Position numbers and translations under genes: made by a program. From Micromonospora sp. BL4 (lineage in GTDB: Bacteria > Actinomycetota > Actinomycetes > Mycobacteriales > Micromonosporaceae): a DNA stretch of 64,000 bases. The stretch lies in assembly GCF_003667505.1 (NCBI RefSeq), contig NZ_RCVJ01000192.1:1-64000 (forward strand), read 5' to 3'. The notes below the pieces were generated by a model, which saw nothing but the letters and a program-made list of their open reading frames with translations, did no database searches and was not told the DNA's origin. Positions within the stretch are counted from its first letter, which is position 1; the number at the start of each line of letters is the position of its first letter. Shown piece after piece: positions 33,192-41,876 of this stretch.

Positions 33192-34037
33192 TCAGAGCCG
33201 GCAGGCGTGAATGTTGGTGACCAGGATGGCCCGGGCGCCCAGTTCGTACAGCTCGTCCATGATCCGGTGCACGTCGTCGCGGAGCACCATCGCCTGCACC
33301 GCCACCCATCCCTCGCGGTGCAGCGGCGACACCGTGGGCGACTCGATGCCGGGGGTCAGCCCGCTGGCCCGGTCCAGCAGGCCGGCGGGCACGTCGTAGG
33401 CGAGCATCACGTACCGGCGGGCCACCAGCACACCGTGCAGGCGGCGCAGCAGTTGCTCGGCCTGCGGGTGCCCGGTCGCGCCGGCCCGGCGGACCAGCAC
33501 CGCCGAGGAGCGCAGCAGCGGTTCGCCGAAGACCACCAGGCCCGCCTGGCGCAGGGTGGCACCGGTCTCCACCACGTCGGCGACCACGTCGGCGACGCCG
33601 AGCCGGACGGCGTTCTCCACCGCGCCGTCGAGGCGGATCACGTCGGCCTTGACGCCCAGCTCGCCGAGGTGCCGCTCGACCAGCCCCGGGTACGCGGTGG
33701 CGATCCGGTGCCCGCCCAGGTCGCGTACCGAGGCGATGTCGTCGGGGCGGGCGGCGAAGCGGAAGGTGGCCTGGCCGAAGACGAGGTCGACGACCTCCTC
33801 GGCCGGCGCGGCCGAGTCGATCAGCAGGTCCCGGCCGGTGATCCCGAGGTCGAGGTCGCCGGAGCCCACGTAGGTGGCGATGTCCTTGGGGCGCAGGTAG
33901 AAGAATTCGACGTCGTTGGGCTCGTCCCGGCAGACGAGGTCCTTGGGGTCGGTGCGCTGGCGGTAGCCCGCCTCGCGCAGCATCTGGGCGGCCGGTTCGG
34001 CCAGGGTGCCCTTGTTGGGAATGGCGACACGCAGCAT
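33192..34037 (-). CDS. hisG: ATP phosphoribosyltransferase (long form)
   Basis: First step of histidine biosynthesis, joining ATP and PRPP. At 281 residues it is the long HisG type with a C-terminal ACT-like domain for histidine feedback (from about residue 210). The start MLRVAIPNKGTLAEPAAQML, the signature DLGITGRDLL and the PRPP loop VADVVADVVETGATLRQAGL are clear. It lies 47 bp after hisE at the end of the rib-his transcript. Confidence 0.97.
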   Translation of the reverse strand: MLRVAIPNKGTLAEPAAQMLREAGYRQRTDPKDLVCRDEPNDVEFFYLRPKDIATYVGSGDLDLGITGRDLLIDSAAPAEEVVDLVFGQATFRFAARPDDIASVRDLGGHRIATAYPGLVERHLGELGVKADVIRLDGAVENAVRLGVADVVADVVETGATLRQAGLVVFGEPLLRSSAVLVRRAGATGHPQAEQLLRRLHGVLVARRYVMLAYDVPAGLLDRASGLTPGIESPTVSPLHREGWVAVQAMVLRDDVHRIMDELYELGARAILVTNIHACRL

Positions 34038-34084
34038 GACGGAGTGCTCCTTCGATCCGGGATGGCGATCAGCGGGTGGGGCAC

Positions 34085-34348
34085 TCACAGATGTCGGTAG
34101 ACGTCCTTGAGTTCGAGACCGCTGGCCAGCATCAGCACCTGGACCTGGTAGAGCAGTTGGGAGATCTCCTCGGCGGTGCGCTGCGGCCCTTCGTGCTCGG
34201 CGGCCATCCACGACTCGGCCGCCTCCTCGACGACCTTCTTGCCGATGAAGTGCACCCCTTTGTCCAGGGCGGCGACGGTGCCCGAGCCGGGGGTGCCGGC
34301 GGCGGCCTTGGCCTGCAGCTCGGCGAACAACTCCTCGAACGTCTTCAC
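34085..34348 (-). CDS. hisE: Phosphoribosyl-ATP pyrophosphatase
   Basis: Second histidine step, hydrolysing PR-ATP to PR-AMP. 87 residues of the MazG-like all-alpha type: FEELFAELQAKAAAGTPGSG, IGKKVVEEAAESWMAA with the metal-binding EExxE pattern, and EEISQLLYQVQVLML. GTG 34348 is the only reasonable start. It is a stand-alone HisE, next to hisG as in most actinobacteria. Confidence 0.96.
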   Translation of the reverse strand: MKTFEELFAELQAKAAAGTPGSGTVAALDKGVHFIGKKVVEEAAESWMAAEHEGPQRTAEEISQLLYQVQVLMLASGLELKDVYRHL

Positions 34349-34374
34349 GGGAGGCGATTCTTCCAGCCGGCAGG

Positions 34375-34878
34375 TCAGCCGCTGAAGCCGACCCGCTGAC
34401 CGTTGCGGGCGAGCGTCCGGACGGCGAGGGCGGCGTCGAGCGCGGCGACGGTGGCCGACCAGCCCTTGTCCTCCGCCGACCCGGGGAGCCCGGCCCGGTC
34501 CCGGGCCTGCTCGATGGTGTCCACGGTGAGCACCCCGTGCGCCACCGGCTTGCCCTCGTCCAGCGCCACCCGGGTCAGCCCGTCGGTGACCGAACGGCAG
34601 ACGTAGTCGAAGTGCGCGGTGGATCCGCGGACCACCACGCCGAGTGCGACCACCACGTCGTAGCGGCGCGCGAGGGCCTGGGCGACCACCGGCAGCTCGA
34701 CCGAGCCGGCGACCCGGGCCACCACGGAGCTGGCGCCGCACGCCTCGGCCGCGGCCACCGCCCGCTCCAGCATGTGGTCGGTCAGCTCACCGTGCCATCG
34801 GGCCGCCACCACGCCGACGGTCAGCCCCGCCGCGTCCACCGCGTCGATTCCCGGCTCACCGAAACCCGCCATCGTCAT
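34375..34878 (-). CDS. ribH: 6,7-Dimethyl-8-ribityllumazine synthase
   Basis: Penultimate riboflavin step. 167 residues; VVAARWHGELTDHMLERA, ALGVVVRGSTAHFDYVCRSV and GVLTVDTIEQARDRAG are the substrate-binding and shell-forming segments. The ATG at 34878 overlaps the ribBA stop (ATGA). hisE follows after 26 bp. Confidence 0.97.
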   Translation of the reverse strand: MTMAGFGEPGIDAVDAAGLTVGVVAARWHGELTDHMLERAVAAAEACGASSVVARVAGSVELPVVAQALARRYDVVVALGVVVRGSTAHFDYVCRSVTDGLTRVALDEGKPVAHGVLTVDTIEQARDRAGLPGSAEDKGWSATVAALDAALAVRTLARNGQRVGFSG

Positions 34879-36140
34879 GCTCCGATCTCGTCGTTGGCGA
34901 CCGGACGCCCCAGCGGCGCCTCGCTCACCTCGTCCAACTCGTCCAGCAGGTGACCCATCCGGTCCCGCTTGGTGCGCAGGTAGCGCATGTTCTCCGGGTG
35001 CGCGCCGACGGGCAGCCCCTCGCGGCCGGTGATGGTCAGCCCGTACCCCTCCAACCCGGCCCGCTTGGCCGGGTTGTTGGTCAGCAGCCGCATGGAGCGC
35101 ACACCCAGGTCGTAGAGGATCTGCGCGCCGGTGCCGTAGTCGCGGGCGTCGGCCGGCAGGCCCAGGTCGAGGTTGGCGTCGACGGTGTCGCGGCCCAGGT
35201 CCTGCAACTGGTACGCCTGGAGCTTGTGCAGCAGCCCGATGCCGCGCCCCTCGTGCCCGCGGACGTAGAGCACCACGCCCCGGCCCTCCCGGGCGACGCG
35301 GGCCAGCGCGGCGTCCAGCTGCGGCCCGCAGTCGCAGCGCAGCGAGCCGAACACGTCACCGGTGAGGCACTCGGAGTGCACCCGGACCAGCACGTCCTGG
35401 CCGTCACCGATGTCGCCCAGCACCATCGCGACGTGCTCGGCCGGATCGTGCTCGGCGCGGTAGCCGAGCGCCCGGAACACTCCGTGGCGGGTCGGCATCC
35501 GGGCGTCGGCGACCATCTCGACCTGCTTCTCGGTCCGCCGCCGGTACGCGATCAGGTCGGCGATGGTGATCAGCAGGAGGCCGTGCTCGGCGGCGAACTT
35601 CTCCAGGTCCGGCAGGCGCATCATGGTGCCGTCGTCGTTGACCAGCTCGCAGAGCACGCCGGCCGGACGCAGCCCGGCCAGCCGGGTCAGGTCGATCCCC
35701 GCCTCGGTGTGCCCCGGCCGGCGCAGCACCCCGCCCTCGCGGGCGCGCAGCGGCACCACGTGCCCGGGGCGGGCCAGATCCGTCGGGTCGGTCGCCGCGT
35801 CGGCGAGCAGCCGGCTGGTGTGCGCGCGGTCGGCCGCCGAGATGCCGGTGCTGACCCCCTCGCGGGCGTCCACGGTCACCGTGTACGCGGTGCCGCGCCG
35901 GTCCTGGTTGGTGTGGTGCATCGGCGGCAGGTCGAGCCGGTCGGCCTCGGTCTCGGTCAACGCCACACAGACGTATCCGGAGGTGTAGCGCACCATGAAC
36001 GCCATCAGCTCCGGCGTGGCCAGCTCGGCCGCGAAGATGAGGTCGCCCTCGTTCTCCCGGTCGGCGTCGTCGACCACGACGACCGGCCGGCCGGCGGCGA
36101 TCTCCGCGATCGCCTGCTCGATGTCCCCGAAGCTGGTCAT
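34875..36140 (-). CDS. ribBA: Bifunctional DHBP synthase / GTP cyclohydrolase II
   Basis: 421 residues. The N-terminal half is RibB (DDADRENEGDLIFAAE with the metal-binding acidic residues, then the TSTGISAADR-like VSTGISAADRAHT). The C-terminal half is RibA with zinc cysteines in SECLTGDVFGSLRCDCG and the GTP-site RGHEGRGIGLLHK. Both activities feed ribH and ribD. The start overlaps a 24-codon ORF that links it to pnuC. Confidence 0.97.
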   Translation of the reverse strand: MTSFGDIEQAIAEIAAGRPVVVVDDADRENEGDLIFAAELATPELMAFMVRYTSGYVCVALTETEADRLDLPPMHHTNQDRRGTAYTVTVDAREGVSTGISAADRAHTSRLLADAATDPTDLARPGHVVPLRAREGGVLRRPGHTEAGIDLTRLAGLRPAGVLCELVNDDGTMMRLPDLEKFAAEHGLLLITIADLIAYRRRTEKQVEMVADARMPTRHGVFRALGYRAEHDPAEHVAMVLGDIGDGQDVLVRVHSECLTGDVFGSLRCDCGPQLDAALARVAREGRGVVLYVRGHEGRGIGLLHKLQAYQLQDLGRDTVDANLDLGLPADARDYGTGAQILYDLGVRSMRLLTNNPAKRAGLEGYGLTITGREGLPVGAHPENMRYLRTKRDRMGHLLDELDEVSEAPLGRPVANDEIGA

Positions 36141-36211
36141 GCCGTCACTCCGCTTCGCTTCATAACGCCCTGAGGCACCACGACGCTGAACCTGATGATT
36201 CGCTCGCTCAT
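36137..36211 (-). CDS. 24-residue ORF bridging pnuC and ribBA
   Basis: A reading frame starting MSERIIRFSVVVPQGVMKR that overlaps the pnuC stop by ATGA (36208-36211) and the ribBA start by ATGA (36137-36140). Such exact double coupling suggests it is translated and hands ribosomes from pnuC to ribBA. It has no recognisable domain; the middle is hydrophobic (FSVVVPQGV). It may be only a coupling device. Not tested by comparison. Confidence 0.45.
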   Translation of the reverse strand: MSERIIRFSVVVPQGVMKRSGVTA

Positions 36212-36897
36212 GCGACGGCCTCCGTGTAGGTGGACGGGATTGCGGTGGCCGGCCGGGCGGCGCGCGACGTGCGCCACCAGGCGGCGAAGCCCCAGGCGCA
36301 GAACGCGCCGTAGACCAGGTACATGGCCGCCGACGGGTAGAACCCGCCGCGCAGCAGCAGTGGCACGCCGACCGCGTCGACCGCGATCCAGACCAGCCAG
36401 AACTCCACCCACCCGCGGGCCATGCCGTAGGTGGCCAGCAGGCTGCCGGTGAGGATCCAGGCGTCCGGCAGCGGGCCCCAGGAGCCCAGTGCGGCGAGCA
36501 CGGGGTACGCCGCGGCGGTGCCGACCGCGGCCGCCAGCAGCATGGCCAGGCGCTCGCGCCCGGTGGCCCAGCGCGGCCGCACCGCGGCGTGCCCGGCGTC
36601 GGCGAGGCGGTTGCGCCGCCAGCGCCACCAGCCGTAGACGCTGACCGCGAAGAAGAACACCTGCCGGCCGGCCTGCCCGTACAGGTCGTGCTCCTGTGGG
36701 GTGGCGAACACCCCGCCGAGGAAGACGGTGAACAGCAGCGCGTTGCCGATCATGCCGACCGGCCAGGCCCAGACCACCCGACGCAGGCCGAGGAGCGCGG
36801 AGACCAGCCCGAACACGTTGCCGACGATCTCCCGGACCAGCACCGGCGAGCCGGCCACCTGCACCTGGGCGTCCAGGAGCCAGCCGAGCGGGCCCAT
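36208..36897 (-). CDS. PnuC-family vitamin transporter, probably for riboflavin
   Basis: 229 residues with about seven hydrophobic segments. The PnuC signature is seen in VWAWPVGMIGNALLFTVF, VSVYGWWRWRR and WVEFWLVWIAVDAVGVPLLL. Family members carry nicotinamide riboside, thiamine or riboflavin. Because it lies inside a riboswitch-controlled rib operon, riboflavin (PnuX-like) is the likely substrate; this is inferred from context. It overlaps ribE by one base (TGATG). Confidence 0.85.
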   Translation of the reverse strand: MGPLGWLLDAQVQVAGSPVLVREIVGNVFGLVSALLGLRRVVWAWPVGMIGNALLFTVFLGGVFATPQEHDLYGQAGRQVFFFAVSVYGWWRWRRNRLADAGHAAVRPRWATGRERLAMLLAAAVGTAAAYPVLAALGSWGPLPDAWILTGSLLATYGMARGWVEFWLVWIAVDAVGVPLLLRGGFYPSAAMYLVYGAFCAWGFAAWWRTSRAARPATAIPSTYTEAVA

Positions 36898-37535
36898 CAG
36901 ACGGCCCCGCCGGTGCCGGCGGACGCGGCGGCGTCGTCGGCCAGCCGGGCGCCGAGCAGCCGCTCGACGTACTTGGCCAGGACGTCGACCTCCAGGTTGA
37001 CCGGGTCGCCGACGCCCTTGGCGCCGAGCGTGGTCAGCTTGAGGGTGGTCGGGATCAGGCCGACGGAGAACTGGTCCGCGCCGACCTCGGCCACGGTCAG
37101 CGAGACGCCGTCGATGGTGATCGAGCCCTTCTCCACCACGTACCGGGCCAGGGCGGCGGGCAGCCGGAACCGGACGGTCTCCCACTGCTCGGCCGGCTCC
37201 CGGGAGATCAGCTCACCGACCCCGTCGACGTGCCCCTGCACCAGGTGCCCGCCGAGCCGGCTGCCCAGCGCGGCGGCCCGCTCCAGGTTGACCGGGTCGC
37301 CGGGGCGCAGCGCGCCCAGCGCGGAGCGGCGCAGCGTCTCCCCCATTACGTCCGCGGTGAAGACACCGTCCGCCGCCTCCACCACGGTCAGGCAGACGCC
37401 GTTGACCGCGATGGAGTCGCCGTGGCGGGCGTCGGAGGTGACCAGCGGGCCGCGTACGGCGACCAGCGCCGAATCGCCCGCCGTCGCCGTCACCCGGACG
37501 ACCTCGCCCAGCTCCTCGACTATGCCGGTGAACAT
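36897..37535 (-). CDS. ribE: Riboflavin synthase alpha chain
   Basis: Last riboflavin step, dismutating two lumazine molecules. 212 residues in two similar barrels, each with its repeat motif: MFTGIVEELGEVV and, later, GGHLVQGHVDGVGE. SIAVNGVCLTV and SITIDGVSLTV are the paired active-site segments. One base lies between the ribD stop and this ATG. Confidence 0.97.
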   Translation of the reverse strand: MFTGIVEELGEVVRVTATAGDSALVAVRGPLVTSDARHGDSIAVNGVCLTVVEAADGVFTADVMGETLRRSALGALRPGDPVNLERAAALGSRLGGHLVQGHVDGVGELISREPAEQWETVRFRLPAALARYVVEKGSITIDGVSLTVAEVGADQFSVGLIPTTLKLTTLGAKGVGDPVNLEVDVLAKYVERLLGARLADDAAASAGTGGAV

Positions 37536-37536
37536 G

Positions 37537-38598
37537 TCAGCCCTCCCTCTTCCGGGGCAAAGCGGTGATCCGCAGATCCGGACCGACCTGCGTAACGTCG
37601 ACGAACTCCAGATCGATCGCCTCAGCGATGGTCGTCACTCCCGCGTCGACCAGGGCGGTGGGGCCGGCGCCGAGCAGCCGCGGCGCGACGTACCCGACGA
37701 TCTTGTCGACCAGGCCGGCGGCGAGGAACGCGCCGGCCAGCCGGGGGCCGCCCTCCAGCAGCACCGCGCGGACCCCGCGCTGGTGCAGCGCCGCGAGCAG
37801 AGCCGGCAGGTCGACCCGGCCGTCCGGGCCCGCGCCGACCTCGGCGGCGGTCGCGATCCACGTCCGCGCGGCGCCGTCGCGGACCCGGGCGTCGGCCGGG
37901 GTACGCCCCGAGCTGTCCACCACCACCCGCAGCGGCTGCCGGATGGCCAGGCTGCCGTCGCGCAGGTTGCGGGCGGTCAGTCGGGGATCGTCGGCGAGCA
38001 CGGTGCCGACCCCGGCGATGACCGCGTCGACCGTGCCGCGCAGCGCGTGCACGTCCATCCGGGCCGCCTCCGAGGTGATCCACATGCTGGTACCGTCCGC
38101 CGCCGCCGACCGGCCGTCGACCGTGGCGGCGTACTTCCAGATCACGTACGGCCAGCCCCGGCGCATCGAGGTCAACCAGGCGACGTTGCCGGCCTCGGCC
38201 TCGTCGCCGCGTATTCCCAGGTCCACGCGGACCCCGGCGGACCGCAGCGTGGCGGCGCCACCGGTGGCCACCGGGTTCGGGTCGGGGACGGCGATCACCA
38301 CCCGGCCCACGCCGGCCTGGACCAGCGCGCTGCTGCAGGGGCCGGTGCGGCCGGTGTGGTCACAGGGTTCCAGGGTGACGACCGCGGTGCCGCCACGGGC
38401 GCGCTCGCCGGCCTGGGCCAGCGCGACGATCTCGGCGTGCGGCCCGCCGGCGTAGGCGTGGAAGCCCTCGCCGACGACCGTGCCGTCGGCGTCGAGCAGC
38501 ACGCAGCCGACCACTGGGTTGGGGCTGGTGGTGCCCAGCCCGCGCGCCGCCAGCTCGATCGCGCGTCGCATCGCCTCATCGACGGAGACGCTGGCCAT
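37537..38598 (-). CDS. ribD: Bifunctional riboflavin deaminase/reductase
   Basis: 353 residues. The N-terminal deaminase has the zinc motif HAEIVAL and the PCDHTGRTGPC cysteine pair; the C-terminal reductase starts near YVIWKYAATVDGRSA and has VLLEGGPRLAGAFLAAGLVD. It is the first gene of the operon and directly follows the FMN riboswitch. Confidence 0.97.
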   Translation of the reverse strand: MASVSVDEAMRRAIELAARGLGTTSPNPVVGCVLLDADGTVVGEGFHAYAGGPHAEIVALAQAGERARGGTAVVTLEPCDHTGRTGPCSSALVQAGVGRVVIAVPDPNPVATGGAATLRSAGVRVDLGIRGDEAEAGNVAWLTSMRRGWPYVIWKYAATVDGRSAAADGTSMWITSEAARMDVHALRGTVDAVIAGVGTVLADDPRLTARNLRDGSLAIRQPLRVVVDSSGRTPADARVRDGAARTWIATAAEVGAGPDGRVDLPALLAALHQRGVRAVLLEGGPRLAGAFLAAGLVDKIVGYVAPRLLGAGPTALVDAGVTTIAEAIDLEFVDVTQVGPDLRITALPRKREG

Positions 38599-38762
38599 CG
38601 CCGTGTCCCTGCCCTCTCACTCGCCGGTCCGCGCGCGGCGGTCAGGGAGGCGGCATGGGGCCGCAGGCAGGCGGCGGCGGATTCCGGGTACGGCTCGGCC
38701 GCCCCGGAGGGTCGGCACGGCACGCTGAAGCCAGCGGCCGGCTCGGACCCGTCCGTCCCGCG

Positions 38763-38930
38763 CGCTGTCTCCCATCCGGACTGTCTGGGCGCGGACGAAC
38801 CGCCCCCAACCGTCGGCCCCGGATTCTCACCAGGTCCACCGGGCGGCACAGCCGTCCGGGTCGCGGGCTTACCACGGTTGGACCGTGGATCACCGCCGGT
38901 TCGGAATTTCACCGAGTCCCGCCAGCGCGT
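38763..38930 (-). promoter_or_regulatory. FMN riboswitch (RFN element)
   Basis: The minus strand shows the conserved RFN blocks: GGGACTCGGTGAAATTCCG at the 5' side, ACCGGCGGTGATCC, AGCCCGCGACCCGG, GGTGAGAATCCGGGGCCGAC, and the closing AGTCCGGATGGGAGACAGCG. It lies about 165 bp upstream of ribD. FMN binding should lower expression of the whole rib operon and of anything co-transcribed with it. The expression platform in 38599-38762 is GC-rich and I could not assign a terminator. Confidence 0.93.
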
Positions 38931-39008
38931 GGTGGGTACAACGGCAGTCTTACACGCGAACGGGGGTGCGCCGCCACCGAGGCGAGCTACTTCACAGCCG
39001 GATCACGC

Positions 39009-39965
39009 TCACGTGACGCCGCGCCGCCGGTCCACCGCCACGTACGACCCGGGCTGGCTCTTGGCCACGGTCTTCATCTCGGAGGCCACCGCGATCGCCT
39101 CGAGCGGGTCGGTGAACCGCTTGCCGGCGTCGGAGAGGGAGACGCCGATGGAGAGGGTGACCAGGGCGGCGCGACGGATGGTGCCCCGCCGGTCCTTCAG
39201 CTCGACGAAGCCGCGCTCCCGGTCGGTCGGGTCGTAGAGCGTGTCGGCCGCCTTCTCGAAGTCGACCACCGCCCGGGAGGTCAGCGAGCGGACCTGGTCC
39301 GGTGCGCAGACGATGACGAAGTCGTCGCCGCCGACGTGGCCGAGGAAGGCCGGTGGCAGACCGACCGCCACCACCGCCCGGTGCAGGCTGCGGGCCAGCG
39401 CGGAGATGAAGTCGTCGCCGCGCACGAAGCCGTACCGGTCGTTGACGCTCTTGAACCGGTCGATGTCGATGTAGCCGACCGCGTAGTCCACCCCGTGCCG
39501 GACCCGGTCGCTGATCTCCCGACGGATCCGGCTGTTGCCGGGCAGCCCGGTCAGCGGGGAGACCTCCCGGAACTCCTTGTTGCGGCGCAGGGTCGACGAG
39601 ACCCGGGCCACCAGCTCGGCGGTGTCGAACGGCTTGACCAGGTAGTCGTCGGCGCCGGCGCTGAGCCCGTGCACCTTGTCGACGGTCATCCCCTTGGCCG
39701 TCAGCATGATCACCGGCAGGGCGGAGGTCATCGGGTCGGCGCGCAGCCGCCGGGTCAGCTCCAGCCCGTCGATCCGGGGCATCATCAGGTCGACCACGGC
39801 CAGGTCGGGTCGTTGCCGCTCGATGACCTCGAGGGCCTCCTGGCCGTCGCTGGCGTGGATCACCTCGAAGCCGTGCAGCCGCAGGTTGAACTCGACGAAA
39901 CGGGCGATGTCCTCGTCGTCGTCGACGACGAGGATGATGTCCTTCCGGTCGCCCTCTGGGTCCAT
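39009..39965 (-). CDS. Response regulator with GGDEF-type domain
   Basis: 318 residues: a REC domain (about 8-125, phosphoacceptor Asp59 in DLAVVDLMMPR, Lys111 in YLVKPF) followed by a diguanylate cyclase domain (about 135-305). The signature is G-G-D-D-F at 212-216 in place of GGDEF, and the substrate segment DIDRFKSVNDRYG is kept. No RxxD inhibitory site lies upstream of it. It may still be a cyclase, since Asp can replace Glu. It is 1 bp after the rpe stop, so it is co-expressed with rpe. No histidine kinase is adjacent. Confidence 0.92.
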   Translation of the reverse strand: MDPEGDRKDIILVVDDDEDIARFVEFNLRLHGFEVIHASDGQEALEVIERQRPDLAVVDLMMPRIDGLELTRRLRADPMTSALPVIMLTAKGMTVDKVHGLSAGADDYLVKPFDTAELVARVSSTLRRNKEFREVSPLTGLPGNSRIRREISDRVRHGVDYAVGYIDIDRFKSVNDRYGFVRGDDFISALARSLHRAVVAVGLPPAFLGHVGGDDFVIVCAPDQVRSLTSRAVVDFEKAADTLYDPTDRERGFVELKDRRGTIRRAALVTLSIGVSLSDAGKRFTDPLEAIAVASEMKTVAKSQPGSYVAVDRRRGVT

Positions 39966-39966
39966 C

Positions 39967-40647
39967 TCAGGCCCCGGGAGCCGCGCGTTCCGCCAGTGCC
40001 CGCAGGTGGCGTACCGCCTCCGCCGGGTCGGCGGCGCCGTAGACGGCGGTGCCGGCCACGAAGGCGTCGGCGCCCGCGGCGGCCGCCTGTTCGATGGTGT
40101 CGGCGGCGATCCCACCGTCCACCTCGATCCGCAGCTCCAGGTGCCCGGCATCGACGTGCCGGCGCGCGGCGCGGACCTTGTCCAGCAGCTGCGGGAGGAA
40201 CCGCTGCCCGCCGAAACCGGCCTTGATCGTCATGATCAGCAGGGTGTCGAAGCTGGGCAGCAGGTCCAGGTACGGCTCGATCGGGGTGTCCCGGTCGATG
40301 GCCAGCCCGGCCTTCGCGCCGGCGGAGCGCAGGTCCTTGGCCAGCGCTACCGGGTCGTCGCACGCCTCGGCGTGGAAGGTCACGTTGTACGCCCCGGCGT
40401 CGGCGTAGCCGGGGGCCCACCGACGCGGGTCCTCGATCATCAGGTGCACGTCGAACGGCATCGCGGTGACGGCGCGCAGGCTCTGCACGACGGGCAGACC
40501 GATGGTCAGGTTCGGCACGAAGTGGTTGTCCATCACGTCCACGTGCAACCAGTCCGCGGCGTCCTCGACGGCACGGACCTCTTCGGCGAGGCGGGCGAAA
40601 TCGGCGGCCAGGATGCTCGGCGCGACGATGGGCGGCGGTACGGTCAC
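39967..40647 (-). CDS. rpe: Ribulose-phosphate 3-epimerase
   Basis: Pentose-phosphate enzyme, 226 residues. APSILAADFARL, WLHVDVMDNHFVPNLTIG (metal ligands and catalytic Asp), MTIKAGFGGQRFLP and EVDGGI mark the barrel. GTG 40647 lies about 6 nt after TACACT (-10, 40654-40659), so the message may be leaderless. Confidence 0.96.
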   Translation of the reverse strand: MTVPPPIVAPSILAADFARLAEEVRAVEDAADWLHVDVMDNHFVPNLTIGLPVVQSLRAVTAMPFDVHLMIEDPRRWAPGYADAGAYNVTFHAEACDDPVALAKDLRSAGAKAGLAIDRDTPIEPYLDLLPSFDTLLIMTIKAGFGGQRFLPQLLDKVRAARRHVDAGHLELRIEVDGGIAADTIEQAAAAGADAFVAGTAVYGAADPAEAVRHLRALAERAAPGA

Positions 40648-40901
40648 GGGGCCAGTGTACGAACGCGGTGACCCGCCGCCCCCATCGCGGCACCATCCGG
40701 GACGCGCTGTGATCCAGCGGTGACCAGTGGTGCAGAATTGGTCGGTCCGGGCCGCCGAATCCGGACGAACAGACATCAACGGCTGGCCGATCGACGGAAA
40801 CGCGACGACACTCCAACCGGGACGGTGCCGTAGGCTGCACGCCCGCCGGGGTCTCGCCGCGGGGCGCGGTGACCGGTCGCCAGCTCCCGGGAGGGCGGAC
40901 G

Positions 40902-41792
40902 ATGCGACGGTGGCTTCCAGCGCTGGCGCTGGCCGGCGTCACGATGGTGCTGCTGGCCGGCTGCGGGCCTGCGCGGGGCGCCGACGGTGACCTCACCGAC
41001 GACTGGCCGGCGCTGCGGGCCCCGAAACCGTTCACCCCCGCCACCGACACCTGCCTGCCCCGGGTCACCTCGATCGTGCAGGCCAGCACGTACGAGACGG
41101 TGGACTGCGCGCGCAGCCACCTGGCCGAGGCGATCCACGTCGGCACCTTCGACGGCGCCGCGGCGCGCGCCACCACCCGGCCCCAGCCGGGGTCGTCGGG
41201 CCTGCGAGCCGCCCGCGCCGAGTGTGACCAGCGGGCCCGGGAGGTGCTCGGCGGCGACTGGCACACGGCACGGCTCACCCTGTCGGTCTCGCTGCCCTCG
41301 GCACCGGCCTGGGCCGGCGGCGCACGCTGGTTCCGCTGCGATCTCAGCGAGACCGGCAGCATCGACAACACGCGGCCGGTGAACCGCGTCGGCAGCCTGC
41401 GCGGCGCGTTGATCGGCGACACCCCGCTGACCCACCGCTGCTTCGATCCCAAGCTGATCGGCGACAACCTCAACTACATGGCCCCGGTGCTCTGCACGGA
41501 GCCGCACCGCGCCGAATTCGTCGGCGTCTACGCGGAACGCGACATGAGCTGGGCGGACTTCACCCGCTCCGCCGAGCAGGCGCACCGGCGCTGCATGGCG
41601 TTGATCGCCGCGTACGCCGCGGTGCCGAACAACAGCGACCTGCCGTACCGGGCCGGGTCCATCTACTACCCACCATCACAGCGGGAGTGGGAGGAGGGCG
41701 ACCGTGGGGTGCGCTGTTTCCTGTGGAGCGACGACCGCAAACTCACCCGCTCGATGCGCAATGCGGGCCCCCAGGGACTACCGGCCATCTGA
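40902..41792 (+). CDS. Septum-formation-domain lipoprotein, first copy
   Basis: 296-residue lipoprotein. Signal peptide (RRWLPALALAGVTMVLLAG) with lipobox LLAGC; the mature part has a Septum_form-like domain twice, each with a C...H pattern (AHLAEAIHVGTF-type SHLAEAIHVG and CTEPHRAEFVGVYA). Cysteines in CLPR, CARSH, CDQ, CDL, CFD and CTE may form disulfides. GGGAGG lies 7 nt before ATG 40902. It is a close paralogue of the next gene. Exported, function unknown. Confidence 0.85.
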   Translation: MRRWLPALALAGVTMVLLAGCGPARGADGDLTDDWPALRAPKPFTPATDTCLPRVTSIVQASTYETVDCARSHLAEAIHVGTFDGAAARATTRPQPGSSGLRAARAECDQRAREVLGGDWHTARLTLSVSLPSAPAWAGGARWFRCDLSETGSIDNTRPVNRVGSLRGALIGDTPLTHRCFDPKLIGDNLNYMAPVLCTEPHRAEFVGVYAERDMSWADFTRSAEQAHRRCMALIAAYAAVPNNSDLPYRAGSIYYPPSQREWEEGDRGVRCFLWSDDRKLTRSMRNAGPQGLPAI

Positions 41793-41876
41793 GCACCGGT
41801 GCCGTATGCTGCTGCGCCGTGGCGCTACCGACCGGCCGGGGGCCGGCCGGAGACCAGCAGCGGCGGGAGGTCGGGC

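Noticed and set aside
32832..34100. Plus-strand open frame across the hisG repeats
   Set aside because: It starts inside the repeat region and continues as the antisense of hisG; the Pro/Arg-rich repeats in the product follow from the 37-bp unit.
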